Counted from the first letter of the stretch, positions 17,441 through 27,201 are shown. The stretch: DNA of 64,000 nucleotides from Proteiniphilum propionicum (GCF_022267555.1 NZ_CP073586.1:1116001-1180000); one strand, 5' to 3'. A program made the numbers and translations. Notes: generated from the sequence alone by a model not told the origin.

Positions 17441-18424
17441 ATGGAATTTCTGCATCCTGAATATCTCTATTTATTACTGTTGCTTATACCGTTAACAGCA
17501 TGGTATGTGATCCGTTTATCGAAGGCACAGGCTTCGTTCAAGCTGGCATCACTAAACGCATTTAAAGGGTTTAAGCCCGATTTAAGGGTTTATATGCGGC
17601 ATCTTCCTTTTGTATTGAGGCTTATTTCCTTAGCGCTGATTATTATTGTAATTGCAAGGCCTCAATCGGTAAACAGCTGGGAGGAGACTGAGACTCAGGG
17701 AATTGATATTGTGATGGCGCTAGATGTATCTGGTTCCATGCTTGCTCAGGATCTCCTGCCCGACAGGCTTCAGGCAGCCAAAAAGGTAGCATCGGAATTT
17801 ATTACTGACCGTAAAAATGACAATATCGGGTTGGTTATTTTTGCAGGGGAGAGCTTTACGCAATGTCCGCTCACAACCGATCATAAGGTTTTACTTAACC
17901 TGCTGAACGAAATTGAGTTCGGGCTGATAGAAGACGGAACTGCTATAGGCCTCGGACTTGCTACATCAGTGAACAGATTGAAAAACAGTGAATCGCGCTC
18001 GAAGGTGGTTATCCTTCTTACTGACGGAACAAACAACAGAGGCCAGATTGCTCCTCTCACAGCTGCTGATATGGCTCGTTCATACGGAATTAGGGTCTAT
18101 ACTGTGGGCGTGGGGACCAAAGGAATGGCGCCAACGCCGGTGAATACTCCATACGGAATAAGGATGCAAAACATGCCGGTAGACATCGACGAAAAAACAC
18201 TCACCGAAATTGCGGCAATGACAGGAGGGCAATACTTCCGGGCACAGGATACCGAAGGCCTCCGCCAGGTGTATGACGAGATAGATGAAATGGAAAAATA
18301 CCTTATCAGCGTGCAGAATGTAACACGCCGGCAGGAACTGTTTTTACCCTTTGCGCTGGTAGCAATGGGACTTATTTTACTTGAGCTGTTGCTTCGCAGA
18401 ACATTGTTGAGAAGTGTGCCCTGA
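17441..18424 (+). CDS. batA: BatA, VWA-domain membrane protein
   Basis: 327 residues. Two N-terminal membrane segments (about 7-22 and 55-75), a VWA domain with MIDAS motif ALDVSGSML and the later LLTDGTNNRG, and a C-terminal membrane segment (about 300-320). Bat (Bacteroides aerotolerance) proteins contribute to oxidative-stress tolerance in Bacteroides fragilis; the mechanism is not settled. Starts 3 bp after the preceding gene. Confidence 0.92.
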   Translation: MEFLHPEYLYLLLLLIPLTAWYVIRLSKAQASFKLASLNAFKGFKPDLRVYMRHLPFVLRLISLALIIIVIARPQSVNSWEETETQGIDIVMALDVSGSMLAQDLLPDRLQAAKKVASEFITDRKNDNIGLVIFAGESFTQCPLTTDHKVLLNLLNEIEFGLIEDGTAIGLGLATSVNRLKNSESRSKVVILLTDGTNNRGQIAPLTAADMARSYGIRVYTVGVGTKGMAPTPVNTPYGIRMQNMPVDIDEKTLTEIAAMTGGQYFRAQDTEGLRQVYDEIDEMEKYLISVQNVTRRQELFLPFALVAMGLILLELLLRRTLLRSVP

Positions 18425-18458
18425 ATAGATTGAAGTTATAAAGTGAAATGCAATAGAA

Positions 18459-19484
18459 ATGTTTAGATTCGCAAATCCGGAATATTTATGGTTGTTTCTC
18501 GCCATACCCCTGTTGTTGGCGGTATACGTTTACCTGAACATCAGAAAACGAAAGGATGTACAGAAAATGGGGACACTCTCAACACTTAAGAAGATGATGC
18601 CGGAAATGTCGTTGAAACGTTCCTATCTGAAGTTCTGGCTTATTTTTACGGCGCTTTGCACCGGTGTATTCATGATTGCACGTCCGCAATTCGGGACAAA
18701 AGTTGAAACGGTAGAGAAGGAAGGGATTGAGCTGGTAATAGCGATAGATGTGTCAAACTCCATGCTAGCTGAAGATGTCTCACCCAACAGGCTGGCGAGG
18801 GCTAAGCAGATATTGTCGAGGTTGATTGATGTGCGCAGGAACGATAGGGTATCATTGATAGTATTTGCAGGTGAAGCTTATGTGCAGATGCCACTGACAT
18901 CTGATACGCAATCTGCAAAAATTTTTCTCAACACTATCGACCCAAGTCTTGTACCCATTCAAGGTACAGCAATTGGGCAGGCAATAAGCCTGGGAATGAG
19001 TTCTTTTTCAAGCGATAAGGAGATGAGCAAAGCTATGATTATAATTACCGATGGTGAAGACCACGAAGGTAATGCTACTGAGATTGCAGCCGAAGCGGCA
19101 AAGAGCGGGATGATGATCAATGTAGTGGGAATTGGTTCTCCTGAAGGCTCTCCGGTACCATCGGGCGAGTATGGCAGTAATTATATGGCCGATTCCGAAG
19201 GTAACGTGGTTGTTTCCAGGCTTAACGAACAGATGTGCATGGAGATAGCAAAAAGCGGTAAGGGATTGTATGTGAGAGCCGATAATTCAAATACAGCTAT
19301 CCGTGCGCTTGAAGCTCAGCTTAATGAACTGAAAACGGGGAAAGCGTCAAGTCTTACATACTCTGAATATGATGAAAAATTCACTTTTTTAGCATGGTTT
19401 TTGCTGCTGATTCTTTTTGCTGAGATTCTTGTTTATGATAAGAAAAACAGGTTGTTCAGAAAGGTCAAGCTGTTTAAAGAGTAA
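18459..19484 (+). CDS. batB: BatB, VWA-domain membrane protein
   Basis: 341 residues, paralogous to BatA with the same layout: N-terminal membrane pair, VWA domain with AIDVSNSMLAED and IITDGEDHEG, and a C-terminal membrane segment near 310-328 (FLAWFLLLILFAEILVY). Probably assembles with BatA under MoxR control. Confidence 0.92.
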   Translation: MFRFANPEYLWLFLAIPLLLAVYVYLNIRKRKDVQKMGTLSTLKKMMPEMSLKRSYLKFWLIFTALCTGVFMIARPQFGTKVETVEKEGIELVIAIDVSNSMLAEDVSPNRLARAKQILSRLIDVRRNDRVSLIVFAGEAYVQMPLTSDTQSAKIFLNTIDPSLVPIQGTAIGQAISLGMSSFSSDKEMSKAMIIITDGEDHEGNATEIAAEAAKSGMMINVVGIGSPEGSPVPSGEYGSNYMADSEGNVVVSRLNEQMCMEIAKSGKGLYVRADNSNTAIRALEAQLNELKTGKASSLTYSEYDEKFTFLAWFLLLILFAEILVYDKKNRLFRKVKLFKE

Positions 19485-19555
19485 AACACAAAACTGCAGC
19501 CGATAGAATATTGCACTTTCTGAAACAGATTAGGGAAAACTGAAAAATTAATCGG

Positions 19556-20296
19556 ATGAACAGATTCGTTTATAAATATTTGATACTAATTATTATGGCC
19601 GTTACGGTTCCTGTAACCGTATCGGCACAAAAGGAGGTACGGAAAAATATACGTAAAGGGAATAAGGAGTATAATCAACAAAAATTTTCTGCTGCATCAG
19701 ACTTTTATGAAAAGGCAGTAGAGGAAAACCCATCTTCCGGGGAGGCAAACTTTAACCTTGGGAATACGTTATATAAACAAAAAGAGTGGGAAAGATCTAT
19801 CGAGCAATATAACCGCTTTATCTCTCTGCAACAGGAGAATCCAATGGAAGCATCTGCAGCATGGCACAATATAGGAAATGCAATGTTGCAGAAGAAAGAG
19901 TTGCAAAAATCGATGGAAGCCTATAAGATGGCATTGCGGCTTAATCCGCTGGACGGGGGAGCACGATATAATCTTGCAGTTGTTCAGAAGATGATTCAGG
20001 ATGAACAAGAGAATAAACAGCCTGACAAGGGTGAGGGTGAACAGGAACAGCAGCAGGAACAGCAGCAGGAACAACAGCAGGAACAACAGGATCAGCCCCG
20101 ACAGAACCAGCAGGATAAGGAGCAACGTGCCGAGCAGCCGGATGAACCTGAGCAGATGTCGCGCGACAATGCCCGTCAACTTCTACAGGCAATCGAGCAG
20201 GATGAGCAGCAGACACAGGAGAAAGTACAACAGATAAAAGCCCGGCAAAAAGAGGAAAAGGCAGAAAGTAACAGGAGGCGCAATAAAAATTGGTAA
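19556..20296 (+). CDS. batC: BatC, exported TPR protein with Gln-rich tail
   Basis: 246 residues. Signal peptide (about 1-24, ending VSAQ), tetratricopeptide repeats at about 30-145 (YNQQKFSAASDFYEKAVEENP and YKMALRLNPLDGGARYNLAVV), and then a highly charged Glu/Gln tail (about 155-245) likely to be a flexible coiled coil. Part of the tail is encoded by a 12-bp tandem repeat. Presumed periplasmic scaffold of the Bat complex. Confidence 0.85.
   Translation: MNRFVYKYLILIIMAVTVPVTVSAQKEVRKNIRKGNKEYNQQKFSAASDFYEKAVEENPSSGEANFNLGNTLYKQKEWERSIEQYNRFISLQQENPMEASAAWHNIGNAMLQKKELQKSMEAYKMALRLNPLDGGARYNLAVVQKMIQDEQENKQPDKGEGEQEQQQEQQQEQQQEQQDQPRQNQQDKEQRAEQPDEPEQMSRDNARQLLQAIEQDEQQTQEKVQQIKARQKEEKAESNRRRNKNW
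20045..20089 (+). repeat. 12-bp tandem repeat inside batC
   Basis: Three full units and one partial unit of GAACARCAGCAG encode EQQQ repeats. The first two units are identical and the third differs at one position. In-frame copy-number change would lengthen or shorten the linker without breaking the gene. Confidence 0.85.
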
Positions 20297-20310
20297 GGAC
20301 GGAAAAGACA

Positions 20311-22170
20311 ATGAAATATATGCATAGCATACGCACTTTTATTATTCTACTGGTTGTATTATTTGTAAATAGCGCAACACAGCTCTTTGCACAGGTTACT
20401 TTTAAAGCTTCAGCACCGGCAACGGTTGTTGAAGGCGAGCAATTCAGGCTGAGCTATGTAATGAATAAAGAGGGGCGCAATCTGAGGCTGCCTGATCTGT
20501 CCGATTTCGACCTTCTTTTCGGCCCGAGCACATCTACCAGCTATAGCCAGCGGACAGTCAACGGTAAAACAACCTCAGAAAGTTCCGTTACATATACTTA
20601 TATCCTCATGGCCAAGAAAGCGGGAACATTCAACATACCGCCTGCTTCAATAACTATTGATGGAAGTAATTACCAATCAAATTCTCTTCAAATAAAAGTT
20701 CTCCCTCCCGATGAAGCTTCAGCCCGGAGCCAAGAACCCGGCGGAGGGCAGAGAGGGGAGAGCCCTTCAGCCGGTTCAGGTCAAGTGGCTGTTTCAGCCA
20801 CTGACGCATTCATAAGAGCTATTGTTTCCAAAAACAGTCTGTATGAACAGGAGGGGTTTACAGTGACATTCAGGTTATATACAACACTTAATATTGTAAA
20901 TATAGGAAAGATTCAGTTTCCTGAGTTTGAGGGGTTCATGGTTGAGGATATAGCACTTCCCGTGAATCAACAATTGCAGATGGAGCGCTATAACGGAAGG
21001 AATTACTATACAGCTGATTTGCGCAAGACATTGCTTTTTCCACAGAGATCGGGACAGATAACCATACCGAGAGGCAACCTTGAGATGGTTTTTTCCGTTC
21101 CGTCTGGCAGGAGAGTCTCCACCTTTTTCGGTTCTCAGGAGGTGATGGTAGATGTAAAGAAGAATTTGGAGACCAATCCTTTGGTAATAAATGTGAAGCC
21201 TCTTCCTGGCAATAAGCCGGAAAGCTATTCAAACGCCGTGGGTACATTTACGCTAAAGCCATCTATAAGCACTTCCGAAACAAAGGCAAACGAAGCAATC
21301 ACTTTGAGGCTTGAAATTTCGGGAACCGGGAACCTTAAGCTGATACGAAATCCTGAAGTTGTGTTTCCCGGTAACTTTGAGCTGTATGACCCGGTTGTTG
21401 ACAACTCTTTCAACGTCACTACAAACGGATTGACCGGTATAAGAAAAATTGAGTATATGGCCATTCCGCGCTACGAGGGTACTTATGCAATTCCATCTGT
21501 GGAATTTACCTATTTCGACCTGAATAGTAATTCTTATAAGACACTGACTAGCCCCGAATATAAACTGATTGTAGGAAAAGGAGATCCGAGCAGTGTCACC
21601 GCCGGCAGTTTTGTTAACCGGCAGGATGTGATAGCAGAACAGGATATCCGTTTTCTGAAAACTGGAGAACCTTCATTCAAATCAAGAAGCAACTTTTTTG
21701 CGGGGTCACTCATTTACTGGCTATGGTATGTGGTTCCAATGCTGTTGCTAATTCTCTATTACTTAATTAACAGAAAAAAGGCTCGTGAAAACGCGAATGT
21801 TGCATTGATGCGAACCAAAAAGGCTAATAAGGTAGCTGTAAAGAGGCTAAATGCTGCTGGAAAATATCTAAAGGCAAATGACAAGGAGAGTTTCTACGAC
21901 GAAGTACTCCGCGCCCTATGGGGATATTTCAGCGATAAGCTATCAATTCCATTAGCAAGGCTCACTAAAAATAATATTGAGGATGAGCTGTCGAAGTATG
22001 GAATCAGTGATATACTTGTAGGTAAGTTTATGCATATTCTCGACACCTGTGAATTTGCGCGTTATGCCCCTGCAGAAAGTAACGCTGAGATGGGGCAGCT
22101 CTACAACGATACATTGGCAGCTATCGGAGAAATGGAAAACAGGCTTAAGAAAAACAAACAGGACAAGTAG
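20311..22170 (+). CDS. batD: BatD, large oxygen-tolerance membrane protein
   Basis: 619 residues from the ATG at 20311. A TTG start seven codons upstream, overlapping the batC stop, is possible but less likely. Signal peptide ending SATQLFAQ, three or more beta-sandwich repeats in the periplasm (about 28-470), a transmembrane segment near 485-505 (LIYWLWYVVPMLLLILYYLI) and a cytoplasmic helical tail. Matches the BatD family in order and position. Confidence 0.9.
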   Translation: MKYMHSIRTFIILLVVLFVNSATQLFAQVTFKASAPATVVEGEQFRLSYVMNKEGRNLRLPDLSDFDLLFGPSTSTSYSQRTVNGKTTSESSVTYTYILMAKKAGTFNIPPASITIDGSNYQSNSLQIKVLPPDEASARSQEPGGGQRGESPSAGSGQVAVSATDAFIRAIVSKNSLYEQEGFTVTFRLYTTLNIVNIGKIQFPEFEGFMVEDIALPVNQQLQMERYNGRNYYTADLRKTLLFPQRSGQITIPRGNLEMVFSVPSGRRVSTFFGSQEVMVDVKKNLETNPLVINVKPLPGNKPESYSNAVGTFTLKPSISTSETKANEAITLRLEISGTGNLKLIRNPEVVFPGNFELYDPVVDNSFNVTTNGLTGIRKIEYMAIPRYEGTYAIPSVEFTYFDLNSNSYKTLTSPEYKLIVGKGDPSSVTAGSFVNRQDVIAEQDIRFLKTGEPSFKSRSNFFAGSLIYWLWYVVPMLLLILYYLINRKKARENANVALMRTKKANKVAVKRLNAAGKYLKANDKESFYDEVLRALWGYFSDKLSIPLARLTKNNIEDELSKYGISDILVGKFMHILDTCEFARYAPAESNAEMGQLYNDTLAAIGEMENRLKKNKQDK

Positions 22171-22309
22171 CGGGGATTAAGAGTGATACTTTTTAAGTGT
22201 GGCGAATTGTAACATATTATTATAATGGGTTTACCTATCCCGGATCTTTGATAGTTGATAATATTTACACGTTTTTTATTCCGGATAGTTGATATATATA
22301 TATATTTTA

Positions 22310-22317
22310 TACTTTTG
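22310..22317 (+). promoter_or_regulatory. Possible -7 box ahead of batE
   Basis: TACTTTTG fits TAnnTTTG, with GTTG 18 bp upstream. It lies in the 279-bp gap between batD and batE, which otherwise holds a loose repeat of GGATAGTTGATA-like sequence (around 22232-22295) and no ORF. It suggests batE may also be transcribed on its own. Confidence 0.4.
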
Positions 22318-22449
22318 AACATTCAACTTATGTGTCTGCGACGAAAATTCTGGTTATAGAAAAATATAATTATTAATGCATCGAACATTAATATCTATTT
22401 TGGAACGCATGCAATGAAAAGGCTTTTCGGAGGTGATTAACTTATTAAT

Positions 22450-23298
22450 ATGGAAATGAAATCAATATTATATACATTTGTTTTTCTGTTGTTTGACATC
22501 TGCAGTATCACAGTTTTGGGTGCGCAAGATACTTCAGATACAATTCTAAAAGCTACTCCTCAGGCTGATACACCTGTGTTTCACGAAAATACTTTGGAAA
22601 ATTCTCTCGATTCTGCTTCTCAGGCATACAGGAACAACGATTTTAAAAAAAGCATAGAGATTTATGAAGGGATTGTGGCAGAAGGAATAGCAGAGGACAG
22701 GGAGTCTGCCCAGATATACTATAACCTGGGCAACGCCTATTTCAGGGACAACAGGCTTGGAAAAGCTATTTTGAATTATGAGAGAGCGCTAATGCTTGAT
22801 CCCGGTGACAGTGATATAAGGCATAATCTGCGTTTTGCCGGTAGTCGCACCGAAGACCGTATTGAAGAGGTTGGCAGCCTGTTTCTTACCAACTGGATTA
22901 ATGGCATCCGCAATATGTTAAGCTCCGATATTTGGGGTACTGCAGGTATTGTGTTTTTTCTCCTATTTCTGGTATGTTTAACACTTTTTCTGTTTGTTCG
23001 CTTATTGTGGATAAGAAAAACTGCTTTTTACAGCGGAATAGTGTTTTTTGTATTTATGATTATTGCAAATATATTCGCATTTAACCAGAAAAGAGAGCAA
23101 ATTCAAAGGAATTATGCTATCGTGACAGTTGGTGCTGCCAGTGTTAACGCTTCTCCTGATGAGAACAGCAATGTGCTTTTTGAGCTGCATGAAGGTACAA
23201 AGGTAAAGATAAGGAACAGCGATGGAAACTGGTATGAGATAGAGATAGCGAACGGAAGTGTGGGCTGGACTCCGAAGCAGAAAGTTGAAATTATCTGA
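22450..23298 (+). CDS. batE: BatE, TPR and SH3-domain membrane protein
   Basis: 282 residues. Signal peptide (about 1-25), TPR region (about 55-130, NDFKKSIEIYEGIV and NLGNAYFRDNRLGKAILNYERAL), two membrane segments (about 158-182 and 190-212), and a C-terminal bacterial SH3 domain (about 218-282, VNASPDENSNVLFELHEG). This is the normal BatE build and closes the Bat gene series. Confidence 0.87.
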   Translation: MEMKSILYTFVFLLFDICSITVLGAQDTSDTILKATPQADTPVFHENTLENSLDSASQAYRNNDFKKSIEIYEGIVAEGIAEDRESAQIYYNLGNAYFRDNRLGKAILNYERALMLDPGDSDIRHNLRFAGSRTEDRIEEVGSLFLTNWINGIRNMLSSDIWGTAGIVFFLLFLVCLTLFLFVRLLWIRKTAFYSGIVFFVFMIIANIFAFNQKREQIQRNYAIVTVGAASVNASPDENSNVLFELHEGTKVKIRNSDGNWYEIEIANGSVGWTPKQKVEII

Positions 23299-23374
23299 GA
23301 AAATATTTTGAATCTTAGTGCATGCATTTAGGATTCTTGAAGGTTTTTACTCCTAATTAAATCATGTTTATTGT

Positions 23375-24073
23375 ATGAGAAGAATTGTTGAAAGTATGCT
23401 GCCGATAGAACGAGAGCTGTTTTTTGCCTTAAATGGCAGTGATTCGGTTTTTCTCGACAATGTGATGTGGACAATAAGTGGAAGGTTTGTATGGATACCA
23501 CTTTTTTTGTTTATATTCCTGCTCTTTTTCTATAAAACAAAATGGAATAATGCACTGCTGGTATCAATTTTCTTTATCATTGTTCTAGTCCTTTGCGATC
23601 AGATATCTTCATCGTTGTTCAAACCTCTGTTTGAGCGTCGCAGGCCGACTCATCACATCGATTTCAGAAATTTGGTCGATATTGTTAACAATTACAGAGG
23701 TGGTATGTACGGTTTTATTTCAGGGCATGCTACAACAAGTTCAGGCTTAGCCGTTTTTATCTCACTTGTTTTAAAATATCGTGGTGTTTCCATTGCTACG
23801 GTTGCATGGGCTGTGTTATACAGCTATACCCGTATTTACCTTGGTGTACATTTTATTACAGACATTCTGGCCGGTATGATTGTGGGTGTTATTATAGCAA
23901 TTCTTTTATATAAATTATTTAACTGGTCACGAAATAAATTTATTTTTTCCCCAATATTTGAGCGAACTGTCGTCTTTAGTAGGAAACATGGTATTATACT
24001 GTCACTATTTATTACTATCTATATTATTCTCTTGATTATTTTTAGTCCTTTTTTGTCAACTTTACCTCATTGA
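23375..24073 (+). CDS. PAP2-family membrane phosphatase
   Basis: 232 residues, five or six membrane segments. The three-part phosphatase signature is present: KPLFERRRPTH, SGHATTS and YTRIYLGVHFITD. Such enzymes dephosphorylate undecaprenyl pyrophosphate, phosphatidylglycerol phosphate or lipid A; the substrate cannot be chosen from sequence. Stands alone, 76 bp behind batE. Confidence 0.88.
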   Translation: MRRIVESMLPIERELFFALNGSDSVFLDNVMWTISGRFVWIPLFLFIFLLFFYKTKWNNALLVSIFFIIVLVLCDQISSSLFKPLFERRRPTHHIDFRNLVDIVNNYRGGMYGFISGHATTSSGLAVFISLVLKYRGVSIATVAWAVLYSYTRIYLGVHFITDILAGMIVGVIIAILLYKLFNWSRNKFIFSPIFERTVVFSRKHGIILSLFITIYIILLIIFSPFLSTLPH

Positions 24074-24204
24074 GCTGTGTTATAAAAAAAGGAGTATTAT
24101 TTCGCAAATATTTTATTGAAATAGTTTGGAATATCTGTTTTTTTAAGTAAGTTTAGGGCACGAAATAGATCCTGAGTGTATTATCAAAATAAAAATAAAA
24201 AGCC

Positions 24205-24495
24205 ATGGCAAGAACAATCACTTTTAATGAGTTAAGAGAATTGAAAGACAAGCTCCCCGATGGTAGTATCCACCAGATAGCATCGGAATTGGACATGAAA
24301 CCCGAAACCGTAAGGAACTATTTTGGTGGATACAATTACAAGGAAGGCAATAGTGTAGGAATACACATTGAACCCGGTCCGAATGGTGGTATTGTTGTTC
24401 TCGACGATACCACTATTTTTGACAAAGCATTGAAAATATTAGGGCTTAAGGATTACCCGGAACCGAGTCCGGTAAATATTGAAGAGACAGAGTGA
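24205..24495 (+). CDS. Small conserved DNA-binding-like protein
   Basis: 96 residues. The first half looks like a helix-turn-helix (IHQIASELDMKPETVRNYFGGYNY), and the second half is an acidic hydrophobic tail with an IHIEPGPNGGIVVLDD strand pair. Conserved, mostly uncharacterised proteins of this kind are widespread in Bacteroidota. A terminator follows at once, so it is a single-gene unit. DNA binding is inferred from the helix pattern only. Confidence 0.7.
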   Translation: MARTITFNELRELKDKLPDGSIHQIASELDMKPETVRNYFGGYNYKEGNSVGIHIEPGPNGGIVVLDDTTIFDKALKILGLKDYPEPSPVNIEETE

Positions 24496-24504
24496 ATTAA
24501 TTAT

Positions 24505-24551
24505 AAGCCCAATATATGTAATCCGGAGGGGTAGGGTAATTGGGCTTTTCT
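24505..24551 (+). terminator. Terminator after the small DNA-binding protein gene
   Basis: AAGCCCAAT (24505-24513) pairs with ATTGGGCTT (24539-24547) over a 25-nt loop and is followed by a T-rich run (TTTTCTCTTT). Confidence 0.65.
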
Positions 24552-24611
24552 CTTTAAAACAAACCAAGCGTCCGTTGTCTATATTCAATGGATGCCATAT
24601 AATGTAATAGT

Positions 24612-25757
24612 ATGGCAAAAGAGAGTAAAAAAAGCAACACACATGATGAAAAACTGGTAACGGTAGCCATTCATACTTACGAGAAAGCTTGTATATTAAA
24701 ATCAATTTTAGAGTCTGAAGGTATTCCGACAGTTATTCATGGCATTAAGATGATAGAACCGGTAATTCCGGGAAATGTGCGTGTAAGAATTAATGAAAGC
24801 GATCTTCCCAGGGCACTCCGTATTATTGAAGATGTGGACTTTGTTTCACACGAAGTTGCTGAGGAACTAGAAGAAACTAACCGCGAGATACTTATTCCCG
24901 TCGACTTTTCCGATTATTCCCTTAGCGCCTGTGAATTTGGTTTCCGTCTGGCAAGCGATATGGATTGCACTGTAAAGCTGCTGCATGCTTTTTTTACACC
25001 CTTCTACCCGGCATCTGTCCCCTTTGGAGACTCTTTCACACTGCAGGCAACCGACAAAGATCTTTATCACGATGTGAAAAACAAAACAGAAGAGGAGATG
25101 AAGATCTTGGTAAAAAAGATAGCCGATGAAGTAGCTTCCGGTAAATTACCCGACGTACCTTATAAAACGATGTTGATTGAGGGGCTTCCGGAAGAGGAGA
25201 TAATATCATATTCAAAAAAGATGCGTCCTGCGGCCATTGTAATGGGCACGAGAGGAAAGAATGCCAAGGAGCTGGATCTTATAGGGAGTGTTACTGCTGA
25301 AGTTATGGATGGTTGCACAACACCCATTTTCGCTGTTCCTGATGGGGCAAAGGCAAGAGCTCTCACAGAAATGAAGACTATAGTTTTTCTAACTAATTTC
25401 CGTGAACGCGAATTCAAGGCGTTCGATATAATGATGAAGTTTCTTAAACTTTATCCTGTGAAGGTTTATCTTGCACATATTGCCAAAAAGGAGGATATAT
25501 GGAATGAGATAAAACTTTCGGGTATTCAGAAACGTTTTTCGGAAATCTATCCGCAACTGCAGACAGAGTATAAACTGATAGACCAGAGCGAGGGGTTGGA
25601 AGTTACTCTCGATAAGTTTGTGGAGGATAACAAAATAGATATGATCTCCCTGTCGAGCTCACGCAGGAATATTTTCGCCAGGATGTTTAACCCGGGTATC
25701 GCCAGAAGGATGTTGTTTCATTCAGATACACCGCTGCTGGTTATAAAGGGGATGTAA
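24612..25757 (+). CDS. DUF2007 domain fused to a double universal stress protein
   Basis: 381 residues. Residues of about 12-80 resemble the DUF2007 putative signal-transducing domain (ACILKSILESEGIPTVIHG, RVRINESDLPRALRIIED). Residues of about 93-240 form a complete UspA domain (ILIPVDFSDYSLSACEFG, ending in the nucleotide-binding GTRGKNAKELDLIGSVT). Residues of about 250-381 form a second Usp-like domain with a degenerate loop (SLSSSRRNIFARMFNPG). No membrane segment. Likely a cytoplasmic stress or nucleotide sensor; the fusion order is the unusual point. Monocistronic between two terminators. Confidence 0.82.
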   Translation: MAKESKKSNTHDEKLVTVAIHTYEKACILKSILESEGIPTVIHGIKMIEPVIPGNVRVRINESDLPRALRIIEDVDFVSHEVAEELEETNREILIPVDFSDYSLSACEFGFRLASDMDCTVKLLHAFFTPFYPASVPFGDSFTLQATDKDLYHDVKNKTEEEMKILVKKIADEVASGKLPDVPYKTMLIEGLPEEEIISYSKKMRPAAIVMGTRGKNAKELDLIGSVTAEVMDGCTTPIFAVPDGAKARALTEMKTIVFLTNFREREFKAFDIMMKFLKLYPVKVYLAHIAKKEDIWNEIKLSGIQKRFSEIYPQLQTEYKLIDQSEGLEVTLDKFVEDNKIDMISLSSSRRNIFARMFNPGIARRMLFHSDTPLLVIKGM

Positions 25758-25794
25758 GCCGTGTAACTTGAACATAGTGACGTGAACTTATACT

Positions 25795-25837
25795 AAAACG
25801 GGGGTGGAATCAGTTTGTGGATTCACCCCCGTTTTAA
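25795..25837. terminator. Strong bidirectional terminator between Usp gene and ompH
   Basis: AAAACGGGGGTG...AATC pairs with GATTCACCCCCGTTTT, a 16-bp stem with a single bulge. T-rich ends on both strands let it serve the plus-strand Usp gene and the minus-strand ompH-bamA cluster that converge here. Confidence 0.85.
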
Positions 25838-25927
25838 TATTAATCTATTGGGAAACTGGTTGGAATATATAACCTCTCAAAATAATTGTTTCAGGTTTTA
25901 TGTATCCTTTAATTCAGAGCTGATGAA

Positions 25928-26440
25928 TTATTTGAGACCCAATTTTGTTTTCACTTGCTGTGTGATGTTTACAGCTGTTGTAGAGTTCACATACACAATA
26001 GGTGATTGCATGGTAGATATGTCAAAGATATAAGTGTAATTGTTTTCGTCACCTACTGACTTGATGGCATCTGCAATCTTTTTGTTCACAGGCTCGAGTA
26101 GCTGCTGCTGTAATTGACCCATCTCCTGTTGGCTGTTTTGAAGATATACCTGGTATCTTTCCTGAATCTGGGTAAGCTGTTTTTGCCTGTCTTGCTGTAT
26201 GGCTTCTGAACCAGCAGGGGTCTTATCAAATTCCTCTGCTTTTTTATTGAATTCATCCACTAATGCCTGTCCGTTTTTATTGATTTCTTCCTGTTTGGTG
26301 GTCAGTTTGGTTTCTATTCCAGGTAGTTCGGGCATAGCAGAGAAAATCTCCTGTGCATTGAGATATGCGATTTTAACATCTTGTGCAACAGCAGCTAAAG
26401 GAGCCAGTGCAATAATAATAATCAATAATTTTTTAAACAT
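25928..26440 (-). CDS. OmpH/Skp-family periplasmic chaperone (second copy)
   Basis: 170 residues. Signal peptide (about 1-19, APLAAVAQ), then a short beta strand (VKIAYLNAQEIFSAMPE) and long charged helices rich in Gln/Lys, the tentacle arms of Skp. It should hold unfolded outer-membrane proteins on the way to BamA, encoded upstream in the same cluster. Paralogue of the gene just before it. Confidence 0.88.
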   Translation of the reverse strand: MFKKLLIIIIALAPLAAVAQDVKIAYLNAQEIFSAMPELPGIETKLTTKQEEINKNGQALVDEFNKKAEEFDKTPAGSEAIQQDRQKQLTQIQERYQVYLQNSQQEMGQLQQQLLEPVNKKIADAIKSVGDENNYTYIFDISTMQSPIVYVNSTTAVNITQQVKTKLGLK

Positions 26441-26508
26441 GATTTCTATATCTATTTTATAAATTTAAAACTCTGTGGAAAACCGGGTACAAAGATAAGA
26501 TATTTTTT

Positions 26509-27021
26509 TCAATAGCCTAATTTAGAGAGCACTTGATCACTAATATCTATACTGGGTGATGCAAAAATAATTGATGAGGCAGATGCCCTGTCTACAACAA
26601 TGGAGTAGCCTGATTCTAATGAAATATCTTTAACCGCTTCATATATACTATCCTGTATAGGCTTAATAAGTTCTTCCCTCTGTTTATACAGTTCTCCCTG
26701 AGGGCCAAAGTATTGGTTACGCAGCTCCTGAATAGCATTTTCTTTGGCCACAATTTCATTTTCGCGTTTTGTCTTTTCATTCCCGGCAAGAAACACCAGG
26801 TCGGCCTGATATTTTTTATACATGGCATTAACGCTTTCAACTTCTGTATCAACTTCTTTCTGCCACTCTTGTGATAAAGCTTCAAGCTGTTTGTTAGCGT
26901 TTTCATATGAAGGAATTTTTTTCAGGATATATTCCATATCAATAAGTGCATATTTCTGGGCATAGCTGTTCCCTAGAGAAAGCGCCATAAATAAACAGGC
27001 AAAAAATAGCATTTTTTTCAT
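26509..27021 (-). CDS. OmpH/Skp-family periplasmic chaperone (first copy)
   Basis: 170 residues with signal peptide (ending LGNSYAQ), the strand YALIDMEYILKKIPSY and the long coiled-coil region (about 40-120). Same length as its neighbour but clearly diverged in sequence. Gene order bamA-ompH-ompH is conserved in Bacteroidales. Confidence 0.88.
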   Translation of the reverse strand: MKKMLFFACLFMALSLGNSYAQKYALIDMEYILKKIPSYENANKQLEALSQEWQKEVDTEVESVNAMYKKYQADLVFLAGNEKTKRENEIVAKENAIQELRNQYFGPQGELYKQREELIKPIQDSIYEAVKDISLESGYSIVVDRASASSIIFASPSIDISDQVLSKLGY

Positions 27022-27201
27022 ACGATTCCTTTATTTTTCAATATGTTATTGTATTCTGATAATAAAGACGGTTTATAAAGAGAAACGTTTACAGATGTAT
27101 AAGTAAATTATGTTAATAACGGCTGAAAACTATTAGATAACAATAATTTGTAAATGACATGTATTCCAAATTGTCGTTTAAAACTATTTTCTGTAACTTA
27201 A

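Noticed and set aside
19769-20179. Leu/Phe-rich antisense ORF over batC resembling a membrane protein
   Set aside because: It is the complement of the Glu/Gln-rich batC repeat; hydrophobicity arises from the reverse complement of CAG/GAA codons.
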